Source: Whalleya microplaca (taxonomy: Eukaryota > Ascomycota > Sordariomycetes > Xylariales > Xylariaceae). From it: DNA of 64,000 nucleotides. Where the stretch lies: positions 992,001 to 1,056,000 of the forward strand of contig MU385717.1 of NCBI GenBank assembly GCA_022497155.1, read 5' to 3'. Numbering within the stretch: the stretch's first letter is position 1; the number at the start of each line of letters is the position of its first letter. Both the position numbers and the translations under genes were made by a program. Below, piece by piece: positions 45,808-57,841 of the stretch. Below the pieces are notes generated by a model. The model worked only from the letters and a program-made list of their open reading frames with translations. It was not told the origin of the DNA and did not search any database.

Positions 45808-47682
45808 AGTGGTTGATGGAAAATAGACGGAAGGGGGGGGCTTCGTGATCGAATCAATCGCATCTTCCCTTTGTACCAAAGTACCCTATGCAAGCCCATG
45901 CATTGCCCTCAGTGTATCAAATTCCTCAATAAACTAGCTTTCTAAGCTACCTATGAAAACGTACCTATGAACGCTAATACTACGATATGTGCCATCGTAG
46001 CAATGGAATCGGATTCGTAGCACCCCTTTTCGATATCAAAGAGGCTATAGGGAATGTCGTACCAAGTCGTCATCAGATATCTTAGCCACCAGTATATCAA
46101 TGCATATAAAGGCGCCGATAGCTGCTTGTGACTTGAAGGCCCTCGTGGGAATTAGTATGACGGAAGAAATATGCTAGTAGCCGGACCAATAGCATATAGA
46201 AATCCATTGTATTTTCACATGAAGACAAAGAAATCTGAATCCTGCTGAAGTGAGCTTAGACCAGCATGAGGCTCATGGCACGACCGTTTGCCTGTCCAGT
46301 CTCTTTCCGCTGTTATAGTAAGTCTGATAGATATACACGCATACACCATCTCTAACCTAATCTGGACTTATGAACAAGCTGACAAGAAACATGTGGTTAC
46401 CTTCCTCTTCATTCCTTATGGACCCACTATCTCTATCTCTTCTGTCCGTTCTACGTCTTTGTAAATACCTAAATATCTACATAAACCCATCTGTTGAAAG
46501 AATGGCAGCGAACGGAACAAGCTTAGCTAGGTGCCTACATCTCTCTTTTTTCGTAGCCTCTAGTTTGCATTTCATGATTTTTCTAGATCCCTCAAGCAAA
46601 CACACGGCCATTCTTCGATGCTTCATGCTATACATTGCTATGTATATCCGCATATGTGTGTGCGTTGGTGTTTGATGGTATATGCAATCCTACCCAGGCC
46701 AGCACTCACCTATCAAACGAGTTAGATGCCTCCCCTTTCCAGGCATCAGTCACAAAGCAGGTTATCTCACGGTCCATGGATAACTTTACTGTGCCCCCCC
46801 CCCCCCTACTTCTTTACCTATCTCATACAGGCGTAGAGTACAACAGTCAGCCAAACAACCATATAGAAGTGTTCAAGGCTCATATATTCTTTATATTTAG
46901 ATAGCCAGCGGAATCATCATGCTATAGAGGCAGCGAGACATGACATAACCAACAGCTTCTGGACTCGTACGAGCGAAGATGAGGTCTGAACAGCCTCGAG
47001 CCCCTTTACACGGACGGTCCCCTGAGCCCTAAACCAGGCCAGCTCTAGCTGTGCTTCACCCATATCTTATGAATCCCCAAACACTACCAGAGGTAGCTAA
47101 ATCCCAACCCACTATCTCACCCCCCTTACCCAACAACACAACAACACAACCTCTCAGCCACGGTAATAGATACCAACTCCAACCTCACACAACACCCAAG
47201 GAAACCCGTTAGTTATCAAATGCGCAGAACAACTCAAGTATATGTATTATCCACAGCCCTGCGGCCGCGAAAACGGCAACCATGCCATCTATAGCGTCAA
47301 CAACAACCAGCGAATGCTTGCGTATGTAGTAAGTAGTGTAGTAGAGAAAAGGTCAGCCAGCCACACGCACCCACGCCCCCACCTACCGAACCGACGAACG
47401 CCTACTGTAAACTGACTGACTGAACCGACCGAGATCCGATCTGATGCAGAATAGATAGATAGATGCCGGTACGCCTGTCTGCCTCCTACCCTCCTTTCCC
47501 ACGCAAAGGCAGGCAAGCAAGCTAGCCCATCCATGTATAGGTCCGAGACTGACCGCAAAGCCTTATGTACATATAAGCATCTATGTAGATCCTCCGTCCC
47601 ATTGCCGTCCCAGTCCATCCATCCAAGCACCTCGGGGCAGCGTGACAAAAGCAAGGCTTTTCTCCCCTCTTCTCTTCCCTTC
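45808..47682. other. convergent spacer ATP3/LSD1
   Basis: This 1.9-kb region lies between two 3' ends. It contains a C-homopolymer of about 13 bases at 46795-46806 and CT/CA-rich stretches. I see no gene; a frame of about 170 codons on the minus strand next to the LSD1 stop has no recognisable content. Confidence 0.5.
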
Positions 47683-50600
47683 TCAACCCCCCTCGACCTC
47701 GATCTCACTGCCCTCGCTCTCAGCATAATTGCTAACCCTAGCGCGTCTCCTCTCCCTCCTCCGGCTCGCCTCCTCATCCGCGTCCCCGTCTCCGAGCTCA
47801 AGCTTATGCTCCCTCTCGTAACCGGCGCGTTCCTCAGCGTACCGGCGGTCCCAGTCTCGGACCCGCTCCTCCCAACCCTTCAACGCCTCGGCGTAGCCCC
47901 GCTTGATCTCGGCGGCCTGCTCGTCGAAGGGCCGGCGGTCGTCGGCGCTCGCCTCCCTCCACATCTTACTAGTCATCACGCGCACCTCGTTGGGGCCCGG
48001 CCTGCCCTTACCGGGCCGCCGCCCTTCCTCGCAGCGCCGCCGCGCCGCCTCGAAGTGCGTCTTGCTGTAGAGCAGGTAGGCGTTGGCCGCGACCTTCTGC
48101 GGCCGCCAGGGGCGCTCGCCGATCGCGCCCACGATGTGCTCCCACGCCGCACGCTCGTACTCGTCGATGCGCGCCTGCTTGCTGGATTTGGGAGGGGAGG
48201 CCGGGGATGCGGCGGCGTCGCTGGAGATCTTGCGCTTCAGACCCTGGGAAGTTGAAGACGAAGATGAGGCTGCTGGGTCCTTCGGCAGTACGAGCGGGGT
48301 GGGGACCTGGATCGGCCCAAGCATCTCGTCGATGACTTCGGAGGCCACGCGCAGACCAGATAGGTAAGCACCATGCACCGTCGCGGGGTGCGTCTCGGTC
48401 GTGTGTTCTCCTGCGAAAAACAGATTACCAACAGGTGTAGCCATTGTCTGGTAATCGTCGGGCTGCATTGCAGGACCAGCAGAGGAGTAAGACCCGCGAG
48501 CAAATTTGTCAGAACCCCATCGCGTGACGATTGAATGGACCGGTTTGGGAACCTTCGCGCCGTACATGCTGCGAAGGACCTCGGTGGCTTCGGCGACCAG
48601 ATCGTCGTTCTTCGAGTGTTCGGTATCAAACCCAGCATCTCCAGCCATGAGGCCGAGCAGGACAGGAATGCCGCTTACATTTGATACGTTAAACCACTGG
48701 AAGCAGCGTCCACGCTGAGACGCGTAATCAGCCTGCTTAAGACTATGACGAGATAACGGAGCGCGCAGACAGCCGAAGATATCTTTACTTGTGTCCCAGA
48801 ATGCTTCCGAGTAGACAAGGATTATCTTGTTGAGGATACCATATCCTAGACGGCTAATGGCACCTGTCTTAGATGACGGTAGAGGGGGCTCGAACTCAAC
48901 GCTACCATGCTTCAATACACCAAGGGGAATAGTCGAAACGACGTAGTCCGCCTCAATGGCCGAGCCATCTTCACACTCGACACGTGCAGCACCTGATTTA
49001 TCAGGCTGGTAGAATACCTTCTTGACAACAGTATCCTTCCGGACGTCTAGGGTTGATGGTGAATTTGCAAGGCCCCACGGGACTTGCTGGTAACCGCCTA
49101 CCACCATTGTGTGTTTGCCTTCCCACTCGTTGCCCGCATCAATATCCCAGCCTCCGATACTCAGTTGGTTGTAATTCGTAGCGTTACTGTATTCCAGATT
49201 GGCGACGTGCCAGTTCATGAGTCTGAAGTCTTGGGGTGTGAGGTCGACAATGTCCTTGTATTGAGTGATCGCCTCATCCATGACGGAACCGAGGGTTGCA
49301 TTAGGAGCCTTAGCGACTGAGTCGAGGTCAAGGTCGTGATCCTCCGTGACGCCCTCCTTCAATGCCCAACCCATTATTCGGGCCTTGTAAGCTGCTTTGA
49401 GCGCGGCTGGAGTACCAGGCTCAGCATGCGTTTTGCCGGTTGCACGATCTGTAGAAACGGGAACGAGGCTGACCTGCGGTCCAAGACTCTGCTCCGATAC
49501 AGGAGGTGCCTGCGGAAGGGCAGCAGTTGCTTCTTCGGCTTGGGCTATGGTCTTTTGGCCCTCGGCCGAACTATCTTTGCCTTCATCCATCAGATCCTTG
49601 TTACCTTCAATGAGCTTGGATGGCGGGTTCTTAAACTTGTAGTCACTGACTCGCTCAAGGCAATCGTTATATAGGTTCTCAACAAGGTGGTCACGCGCTT
49701 CATCGACAGGCTTTCCATTGCAGTCGTAGAGAGTAGCGTCCGGCCGTAAGGCGTAGTAGGGCAAGGCCATTTGTCCTCTCACCAGCACATTTAATGGGTT
49801 GCCCCTCTCGAAACCAGTGATAATCATGCCTCCACATTCAACATTATGTCGTCGTCCCTTAAACCCTAATAAATGCTGGCTCTGGGTGCCGTCGAGGGGA
49901 CGCGAGTATACACGACCACCCACGCGATTTCGGCCCTCTAAAACAATGACCTGAGGGATTTCTTCTCCAAGGTGTCGGAATTCTTTGGTATAATGCTGAA
50001 ATAAGCTGTCTAGGTGCCTGGCACATCCGAGACCAGCCATGCCAGCACCGATAACAACTACGGTTTTCCCCTTCTTATTTGGGCTTGCCTTCATTGATCG
50101 CTTCTTAGTCGAAGGAATTTCCGTGCAGCCGAAATTGATATATCCTGAGCGCAGTAACCAGTCATAGCAAAGGTTTGCAACATCAAACCACCTAGGGTCT
50201 TTGGCACAGCCGATGGCCTCAGTACGCGCAACACCGATTCGTGGGTTGTTTATCCATAAACGTAGAATGCCATTTCGGATATTCAGGTACGTGGTTACCT
50301 GGGCATGGGTGATGTGCTCTCTTAACAACAAGTACTCTTGCTGGTGTAGAGCGTATGGATTCAGCCTTGATGATTCGGCTGCTGCTATGCATTGATTGGC
50401 ATAGTCGTATGGGGCGATGTCCGTTGGGATAGACACTCGCGGTCGCACATCGAACCGTCGCCGTCTTGGTACGGTAGTAGTAGAGATACTAGGTGGTTCC
50501 ATCACCGACGGTTCCTTCATAGCATCCATGTCAATTGGCGTTGTTGCTTTGCTTGAAGATGACACTGGTGTAAGGGGAGATGACAGTTCTGAGTGGTCTG

Positions 50601-51066
50601 AGATGGCTGAAGCCGACGACCCGAGTGAGGTCCTGGAGTTACCGTGCACGTCAAGGAGTTTTGAGTCGTTGGATAGGTGATGGATTTGATGAGAGCTGTT
50701 TCCATGGTTAGATAATGGCAAACATACACTAATATATTATACATAGCAACAAAAAAGTACATCACATGAGACTTACGAGCCGTGGTGTGATACGGGGCCA
50801 GAGGCCGTGCTTTCCATGTCTACGTCCATATCGTCAACTCGCACAATGATTTCTGATTCAGTTGTCGGTGTCTCCCCTGAGGTCGACGACTCAGTGCGGT
50901 ATAAAGAGTAGGTATCTGGGACGAGGGGAGCGGATGAAGTCCTGTTGAGATGGGCCGGGGAGGCCAGTATCGATTCTAGATGGTGATCCAATTCCTCTAA
51001 ATCCATCAAAGGTCCTGACCCAATGCAATTACCCTCCTCCAACAGGGTCTCTTGAGTGCTTCTCAT
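47683..51066 (-). CDS. LSD1: LSD1/KDM1-type histone lysine demethylase with HMG box
   Basis: This is a nuclear FAD-dependent amine oxidase that removes mono- and dimethyl marks from histone H3. Exons: 51066-50777 and 50695-47683, with one 81-nt intron (GTAAGT...AACAG, branch CTAAC); 1100 aa. The start is ATG 51066; the in-frame codon at 51075 is TTG. Domains in order: a Ser/Thr-rich acidic N-terminus; a SWIRM domain (about 193-290: YDYANQCIAAAESSRLNPYA, IRNGILRLWINNPRIGV, DVANLCYDWLLRSGYINFG); an FAD amine-oxidase domain (about 308-890), opening with VVVIGAGMAGLGCARHL and GRNRVGGRVYSRP and closing with NLFFAGEHTTETHPATVHGA; and a C-terminal HMG-box-like domain (about 940-1035: PWRPQKVAANAYLLYSKTHF, MTSKMWREASADDRRPFDEQ), then an Arg/Glu-rich tail. 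The C-terminal HMG box marks the fungal LSD1 subtype. Confidence 0.93.
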
Positions 51067-52067
51067 AGCTTGCAAGCTCAGGGCTCGTTGTAGTTAAAGG
51101 CACACATCGATATACGGATATGAACGCAGTCGTCCGGAGATTCGTATATGTGGAGAGCTTGGCCGTGTGCCGTCCCCCGAAACGCCCATTGATGAGATAT
51201 CTCTTCAAATTGGTTCCAGTGTGGGCAATTGTCACCGTGTGGGTATATCAACTAGCCATGGGCGTAGGGTCTGTCAGGTTCTGTTAGTCGGCATACAGAT
51301 CTATACGGGGAGACTTGGTTCATCTGACATCGAATGATTATTCACAGTGGGTGATAAGCTGGAATGGTACTGTACCTTCTCAGCGCAGATCTCAGACTGG
51401 CGCCAGTGGTTAGTGGTTCCAGTCGATTATTCGAATATTCGTGTCAGTTTACAAATTGGGTGTAAGTGAGTGGATTAAGGAGGTCTAATGGTTTCTATTT
51501 CTTGGAAGTCGAATTGTTATCAAATTCAATGCCCTCGCTCTACTCGAGGGACAAATAAGGTATAAGGTATGGAGGTATGGAGTATTGCAACTTGAGAGGA
51601 CGGGATGGAACGTACAGTACGCCCAAATCTGCAGCATGCACTTCAATTCAATCGAATTCCGCCGACCCATCGAAAATTTAGAAGGGCTGGTTGGCCAGAG
51701 GCCTGGCACTATTCCGCGCTGCCGATGCACGTGACCCGCTACAGAGTTCAGTATCGCCTGACTCGTCAATTTACAGCCCCTCAGACCAGAAGCAGTAATA
51801 ACTGCCATCCACATCTCTCTCTCTATCTCTGTATATGTCTCTCACTACCAAACTTCAGCCCAGGGATGGCTTGCAAACTATAGTCACTGCTGGCTAGCTG
51901 GGCTGTTGAACATGGAGATCTTACTCTTTGTCCTTGCCTGTTAACTCCACGGCTAAGTCACCGGGAGCCCAGTATAGATCACCTGGGAATTACTGTACGC
52001 CGCAATCACACTCGTGGGGTCTTTCTTTCCGGTCTTCTTCGCGCAAGGGAAACGAGATATACATATA
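51067..52067. other. LSD1 upstream region
   Basis: This 1-kb spacer between the LSD1 start and VPS33 stop holds no gene that I can support. A CT-rich stretch lies at 51813-51843. Confidence 0.5.
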
Positions 52068-54437
52068 TTAGTGGGCTGTGACAGAGGAAGAAGCAGGTTT
52101 AGGTGTCTCTTTTGCGAACGATTTCTTCTCAACGGCAGCGTCCATCATCTTGTTTCCGCTAATAATTGACGTCGTGCAGATAACAATATTCCTTCGGGCT
52201 GGAGATAGCATGTTAGTGAGTCTAGAGGACAAGATATAAGAGCAGGAATGATACCAACCTTCTTCCTTTTTCGCGATGAACCGCAACGCGGAGATCTCGG
52301 TAAAGGTGACGCCTCCCACGAACACAACAAATACCGTCTTCTTGTCGCCCCCTCCGGATAAGAGAGCTCGGGCCTTGACTGCCTTGTCCTCTCCTTTTTG
52401 TAGTTCGTCAAAGGCCGGGCCTCGGGCATGTTTCACAGTTTCATCGAAGCCTCGCCAGCCTTGTGCACCGCTTCCAGCACCTGTACCCACACCACTCGCC
52501 CCGTTACCTCGTGTAATAGAGAGAATATATTGTTTCTGTAGTATACATTGTACAAGTCGGATAGAGAGCGGCGCATAGCCGCTGTAGACGTACGCGATAT
52601 CGTTCGGATCGTGCTCATTGACCTCGTCAACTATCAAACGAAGCTGCTTACGCAGGTAAGTGTAGTTAGTCTTAGTCCCCGTGGCAGTCCCTGAGCCAGG
52701 CATAGGAATCATGCTAGCCATGGGTGAGGTGCGAGACAAAAACAGCTGGAGCTTCTCCAAGTTGTGCAGGGTCAGTAGATGCTGGTAGCCGTAGCCTGCC
52801 AAGATCAACCGTTTAAATTGGTCGAAATCTTTTGACTTGACACCGCCTGAGAGGCACGAGTATATGCACAAGAGCCTAAGTATCTCCGGCAATGGTAGGT
52901 CTCTCGCAATGAGTTCTTCAATCGCATCGAACTGAGAGCTCGGATCGGCGCCTGCAGCCAGATTTTGTTGTACTTCCAACAAGCGACTGAAATGATCAGT
53001 CCGGGTATACTTCATAATCTCTTCTGCCAGCCCCGTATGCACCTTTAAGCTCTGGTGCTCGGTTTGATAGCTAGGTAACTTTTTCACAAATTCCTTGAGT
53101 TCGGCAGTCGTTTTCGAGCCATGCCGGCTGTCGTAGTCGCTCTGTAATCTTCGTGCAACCTTGTTGAGGAGGGTACCGACAATTGCGAAGTTTGTGTCGC
53201 GAAGCCCATCATATAGCTTGTCCGAGGAATCCAGCTGAATCTTGCGTTTTCTTGGGGCCGAACTAGTAGCTGGGCTGCTTGTTGTATTCGACGAAGACTG
53301 TTGCGGCGGTGCTCCCACAACGGTAGAATCGATATCAGTCTGGTTATTCTGAATTCCCCAGAGCTCATCAATTAGGCCCTCATATGTCAGCTGGGTGAGT
53401 AGGGGTGTAGCGAAGTCGACTTCTCGATCAATTATGATAACACTTTCTATCGTGTTACTTGGTGTAAGTGTGGATCTGCTGGTCTCGCTCGCATCCTCTC
53501 CAGCCAGTATCTCTTGGCGCATCCTAGTAAGCAATTCCGCCACACGCTTCGCATTATCTCCTTTGCCAATTACACGCGGGAAGAGCCCATGTTTGGTCTG
53601 AATGCCCATCAATGCTTTGGCCATCAGGAACGCAGGTGTCGTGTCTTTGAACAAGAACAAATCCTGGAACGAGTTTTCGAGCTCCAGGGATAAGACATCT
53701 CGCTCAAGCGGGAAGAAATACAAGGGAAGCTCGGCAATGTTTACATCGCCTAGCACGCCAGCCTCTTCTAAGAGTTTGTCGGTTACCAGAGTGCGGCGAG
53801 GCACCCAAAAGATATGAAATTCGTGACCGGTCTGGCTCTCTCGTTGCAATCGCTTGATCTGTTCTGTTTGGAATGTCAGCATATGATATGAGAGCGCTTC
53901 ATCTACAGATTTTCTGTGGAAGAGGCACTGTAGATCATGCTGGCTTTTTGAGTGTTTTCATATTGGGCAATGTTGACTGACAACTTGGAATGAGATAAAT
54001 GAGTCCATGATGCCTACTAAAAGCCCGGAATTATTCTAGGAGAGGTCTGGGCCATTGGGAAGTGAGGAGTGAGGGCGAGGAGGCTGACGGACCTGCTACG
54101 GCTTGAGCATGACGAGCACATTCACCTCGTGCCATGAACACGACATTGCGCTGGCTTGTGTCGGCATTGTCGTTTTCTAGAAAGAAAAACTTATCCACGC
54201 CGTAATCTTGAAGTGTTGACACTTTGACAACGACACCGATTGGGCCTGCTAGACTGCGCTCGATGACGAGGTTCTTCTTCCCGCGGACCTGAGAGCTGCA
54301 TGGTTAGCTCACTGGCGGTCTACGTAAGTGTGTGCGAGGAATGAGGCAGCCTTACTTACGCCTTCGAGGAGGTAGAGAAGGTCCTTGCGAGCCTTGTCTC
54401 TGATCTGTTCAGTGTTGAACCCCACATGAGGAGCCAT
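52068..54437 (-). CDS. VPS33: vacuolar sorting protein VPS33 (Sec1/Munc18 family)
   Basis: This SM protein of the HOPS/CORVET tethering complexes chaperones SNARE assembly at endosomes and the vacuole. Exons on the minus strand: 54437-54360, 54288-54093, 53863-52259 and 52198-52068; introns are 71, 229 and 60 nt; 669 aa. The N-terminus (MAPHVGFNTEQIRDKARKDL) leads into RGKKNLVIERSLAGPIGVVV and VFMARGECARHAQAVA. The third exon continues EQIKRLQRESQTGHEFHIFW, then FPLERDVLSLELENSFQDLF, IIDREVDFATPLLTQLTYEG (Sec1 hallmark), RDLPLPEILRLLCIYSCLSG and FVVFVGGVTFTEISALRF. The C-terminus is RRNIVICTTSIISGNKMMDA. The last intron (52199-52258) has 60 nt and no in-frame stop, so retention would insert 20 residues and keep the frame. 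I consider splicing more likely because it restores KKEEARRNIVICTT. Confidence 0.94.
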
Positions 54438-55270
54438 ACTGAGCTCTTCATGGGGGTGGTGCTTCTGAGCGGAGTTTGGAAATATTCAGAGTCGGAAGAG
54501 TCGCGACAAGCTCGGGGTAGCTTTCGAATTTGGGGTGAGGCAGGCAGCCTACAGGCTAAGCTCTTCTCAGCCAGCGGAGGTCTGTTAATGCCGACTCGAC
54601 GTCACAGTCCCACTCTTCTCAAGGCACCTCTCAGGCCATCCCACCATCCTAATCTCAGGTACATGCACCAGGTATCTGTGTGATATAGCACAGGATATTC
54701 TCAGAGCACATTGATACGAGTACATGTAGGTATTGAACTTCCGGATAGTTCTTCAAACACGAACAGGGGCAGTATGTCGCTTCTAAGTACATTTACACAC
54801 AAAATATACTGTCTGTCAACACCGAATAGCGCTGAAAGTGTTTTGAATTTACTGGTGATTCGCCATTCTCTCCATGCAATAGTATATCAATCACACATTT
54901 GAAAGCTTCGCATTATCACAAATTACTGCAGGAGAGGATCCCAGGCTCTGTGGTCAGATATTGCGCCGGAATGGATTTCTCACTCTACTCACTATAACTA
55001 TGTATAGTGTCTTGAAGTCAACCACCACTTACAACCCAACAGCACAATAACCCAGTCCCATCCTATCACTGGCATCATCAATCCGAAAGAAGCTTCTTGG
55101 TAAGCTGAATACCCTCAGATGTGTAACTCCGGTTGCTGCAATATCTGACTAAGTCAAATACGAAATGCAAACATGAGGCTCCCCCTTGCCTTAGCAAAAC
55201 GCCAAGTATGAAATGAATAGCCAGTCCTGTGGAGAAGCGCCAACTCGACTGTTCGAGTGCCCAAGTCCTC
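54438..55270. other. spacer between VPS33 and the E2 gene
   Basis: This 0.8-kb region combines the VPS33 promoter and the 3' flank of the E2 gene. I see no gene or repeat. Confidence 0.5.
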
Positions 55271-55866
55271 TTATACGGTATTATCGTGATAGTAAAAGTC
55301 AATGTCCCGAGGGCGCAAGCGGTTTCCTCGAACAAAGTCTTCGTCTCCCGGCGGTCGCTCGTTCTTGGTGTTGCCGGTCAACATGCTCTGGATGCTCATG
55401 CATACGCTCTCGACATTCTGTACAGGGCTCCACCCTTGCGTTCCAAGCAAGTCGAGGCAAATAATCCCATTTGAATAGATATGGGGGTGCATAGGTATCG
55501 GTCGGTCTTCCACCTTCACAAAGGTGACTTCGGGGGGTTCTGTGATGTTTGTATTAGTTGACCGCGAGCGACTTTGGAGATGGCCAGGACACATGCCAAT
55601 AGGGTAAGCGGTGCTGAACTTGAATTTCAGACGGTAGGTCTGGTCTGCATAGATGGGGTTCTGGTCGAGGACCCGAATGTCCAAGAACCATTCTTCCAGG
55701 TTGTCGGCAGAGACAAGTGTGATGCCCGGCGGCAGGGAGACCGAGATCTAGTTGCCAATAGCTTGTCAGCGATGCTGCCAGATTGCGCGCGCGTATAGTT
55801 GATGGCTCAGGTTGGGTATACCTTGGAGAGCTCTTTGTTCAACCTCTTGGGGCCCAAGCCAGCCAT
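55271..55866 (-). CDS. UBE2W: ubiquitin-conjugating enzyme E2, UBE2W/Ubc16-like
   Basis: This E2 enzyme belongs to the group whose animal member attaches ubiquitin to the N-terminal amino group of substrates. Exons: 55866-55822, 55747-55597 and 55539-55271; 154 aa. The start gives MAGLGPKRLNKELSK, the usual E2 helix 1. The core follows: PPGITLVSADNLEEWFLDIR, YPIEPPEVTFVK, PIPMHPHIYSNGIICLDLL with catalytic Cys93, and WSPVQNVESVCMSIQSML. The C-terminal RPPGDEDFVRG...FYYHDNTV matches UBE2W rather than UBC12 or UBC4. The second intron (55540-55596, 57 nt) begins with GC instead of GT (GCATGT...CACAG, branch CTAAT), and it is a multiple of three with no stop, so retention would add 19 residues inside the fold. 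Confidence 0.92.
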
Positions 55867-57841
55867 TTTTGGATGGAGGTTTGCTCAAAGCGGCGAGTAC
55901 AGATGTTCAGGTAGCTTTTGAGAAGAAAATCAGGGAGCACCGTAGTTGCCCACAATGGTGCCGAGGTTCTGCTGTGTACTGAATCTGCAAAAGCGTGCTG
56001 GGTGTGCTGGGATGGACCTAGAATCAAAGAGACTCGGGTTTTAAGATGTAGGTAGTGGTTATAGGTCCTCACCCGAGAGATGAAAGGGTCGTTGGGTAGA
56101 TGCGGGTGTCTGGTTGGTTGCGAAGCTCAGATTGAGGCAGACAAGAGATCCCGTACCAAAACCAGAGGACAGCAGGATGATAGAATGTGAGTTGAGCACA
56201 GAGCAGTTGAAAGCTAAAATGGAATGGGTAGAACATTGAAGTCGCCCAAAATAGACTTGCAGACTTGCAGGTGCCCCGCGGGCCGCAGGTAGGTCCAAGT
56301 ATGTATGTACGTACTATGTATGTACTGTATGTAGGTGCGGTAGGTCCCAGTTAAGTCCCGTGCTTCGTATCGATAAAATGATAAGTCGATAAGGCGGTAT
56401 TACGTCTGAAAGATCCCGAACCTAAGGTAAAAATCACCCCTGCCAGCCTGCCTCCTTGTGGCCTTGCCCCAGATTCCATGTGCTGCTCTTGTCTACTACG
56501 CATACTACATAGAAACAATCAAAACCAATGAGCGAACCAGACGAATGTGCTGTGCCCTGCCACAACAGCACCCATGAGGTGACAAAATAGGGGTCACAGC
56601 AACTCTTTTATGTTCTCTGCTATACTGTACATTCTGGTCTGGTGAATAACACATTGATAAAGCCACACTCTGACAGGCTTTATCACTCTTGTTCCCATTC
56701 TCATCAGTGTGGCTTAGAATGATAGATAACCTTACCAACTCATCATCCGTCCAGGATGTCAAGGCTCATCTCGGGACTGCCCGGCCATAGCCTGCCGTCT
56801 TATCCGTCTTGTCCATATTCTCTGGCTTGCCAGTCTGCCAGTGAAGTAAAATGACGACAAAAGAGAACGAGGCAGGAGACTATAGATTATAACAGTGCAG
56901 GTAGCAATGAGGGAACCTGGAGACACAGCAGCCAAGCCACAACAAACTGGCCAATGGTTCTTGCTGAACCCTCTCCCTATTCGCTGGCAGGTTATTACGG
57001 CAGGTTATTACGGCAGCCCCATCTTGCGGCTGAGCTTTTACACGTATGTACTTGCAGTATGTACTGGCAGTACCCCCTGAAATCAAGATGGGTGACTTGG
57101 TGTCAGCAGCCAATTTGTATGAGATACCGCCGTACCGGCTCCATGCCATTGGCAAGGCTTTCTTCAGCGAGCTAGGTGGCAGGGTGGTTAGGGGTTCGGG
57201 CGGTTGCGCTGCTTGTAACCTCAAAACTCAGCCATGGTCAGTATCCAGGTACAATGTTCCTGTGATTCAACAATTTAATAAACTATGATGTGGTGAAATA
57301 TATAACAGAGTCTGTCAGTGTCCTGCCAGTTTGCCGCTTGACATAATCAGGGGAACAGACAACCTTTTGCTCCTTTTACCTATAAGTACCTGGCCTTTAT
57401 TGACTTTAGGTACCTATACCAGTCGCACTGCACAGTCACCGATAATAACAGGACTACCCAGACGCCCCTCATCGGTGCTTTTTTAGCATTGATCAAGAAG
57501 ATCCCACTTAAAAGCCAAGAAGGAGGGGCTACCTGACATTGGGTGTCCCAGCCCAAATTACTTACACGCACCACACTATCTACATTATATCATCTTCGTA
57601 ACCTACCGTACCTACCGTACCTGCCTCACCAGCGGCCTGTCTACCTATACCTACCTATCTCAGGATAGCGGAAGCCGTCATATAGCTACACATTCTTTCT
57701 TTCCTCACCTTTTGTTCCTTCTTACGGGCCGTCGAGCTATCCTTCTCCTTCTCCTTCTCCTTCTCCTTCATTTCAACACTTAGGAGCTTTTACGGTGTGC
57801 CATCAGTCAATATTCCGCCCTCTTGGTTACCCCACATCACC
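55867..57841. other. divergent region between E2 and CaMK genes
   Basis: This 2-kb spacer holds two promoters. It contains a perfect 13-base direct duplication (caggttattacgg at 56988-57013), ACCT-type repeats at 57600-57655 and a pyrimidine-rich tract at 57741-57769. No gene was recognised; frames near 57046-57288 have no domain. Confidence 0.5.
57741..57769 (+). promoter_or_regulatory. CT-rich (ccttct)n promoter tract of the CaMK gene
   Basis: A pyrimidine run of about five ccttct-like units lies about 75-100 bases before the CaMK ATG (57842). Such tracts often lie just upstream of transcription starts in filamentous fungi, so the leader probably begins within or just after it. Confidence 0.45.

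Noticed and set aside
57046..57288. 80-codon frame upstream of the CaM kinase
   Set aside because: No recognisable content; composition is like the flanking spacer.
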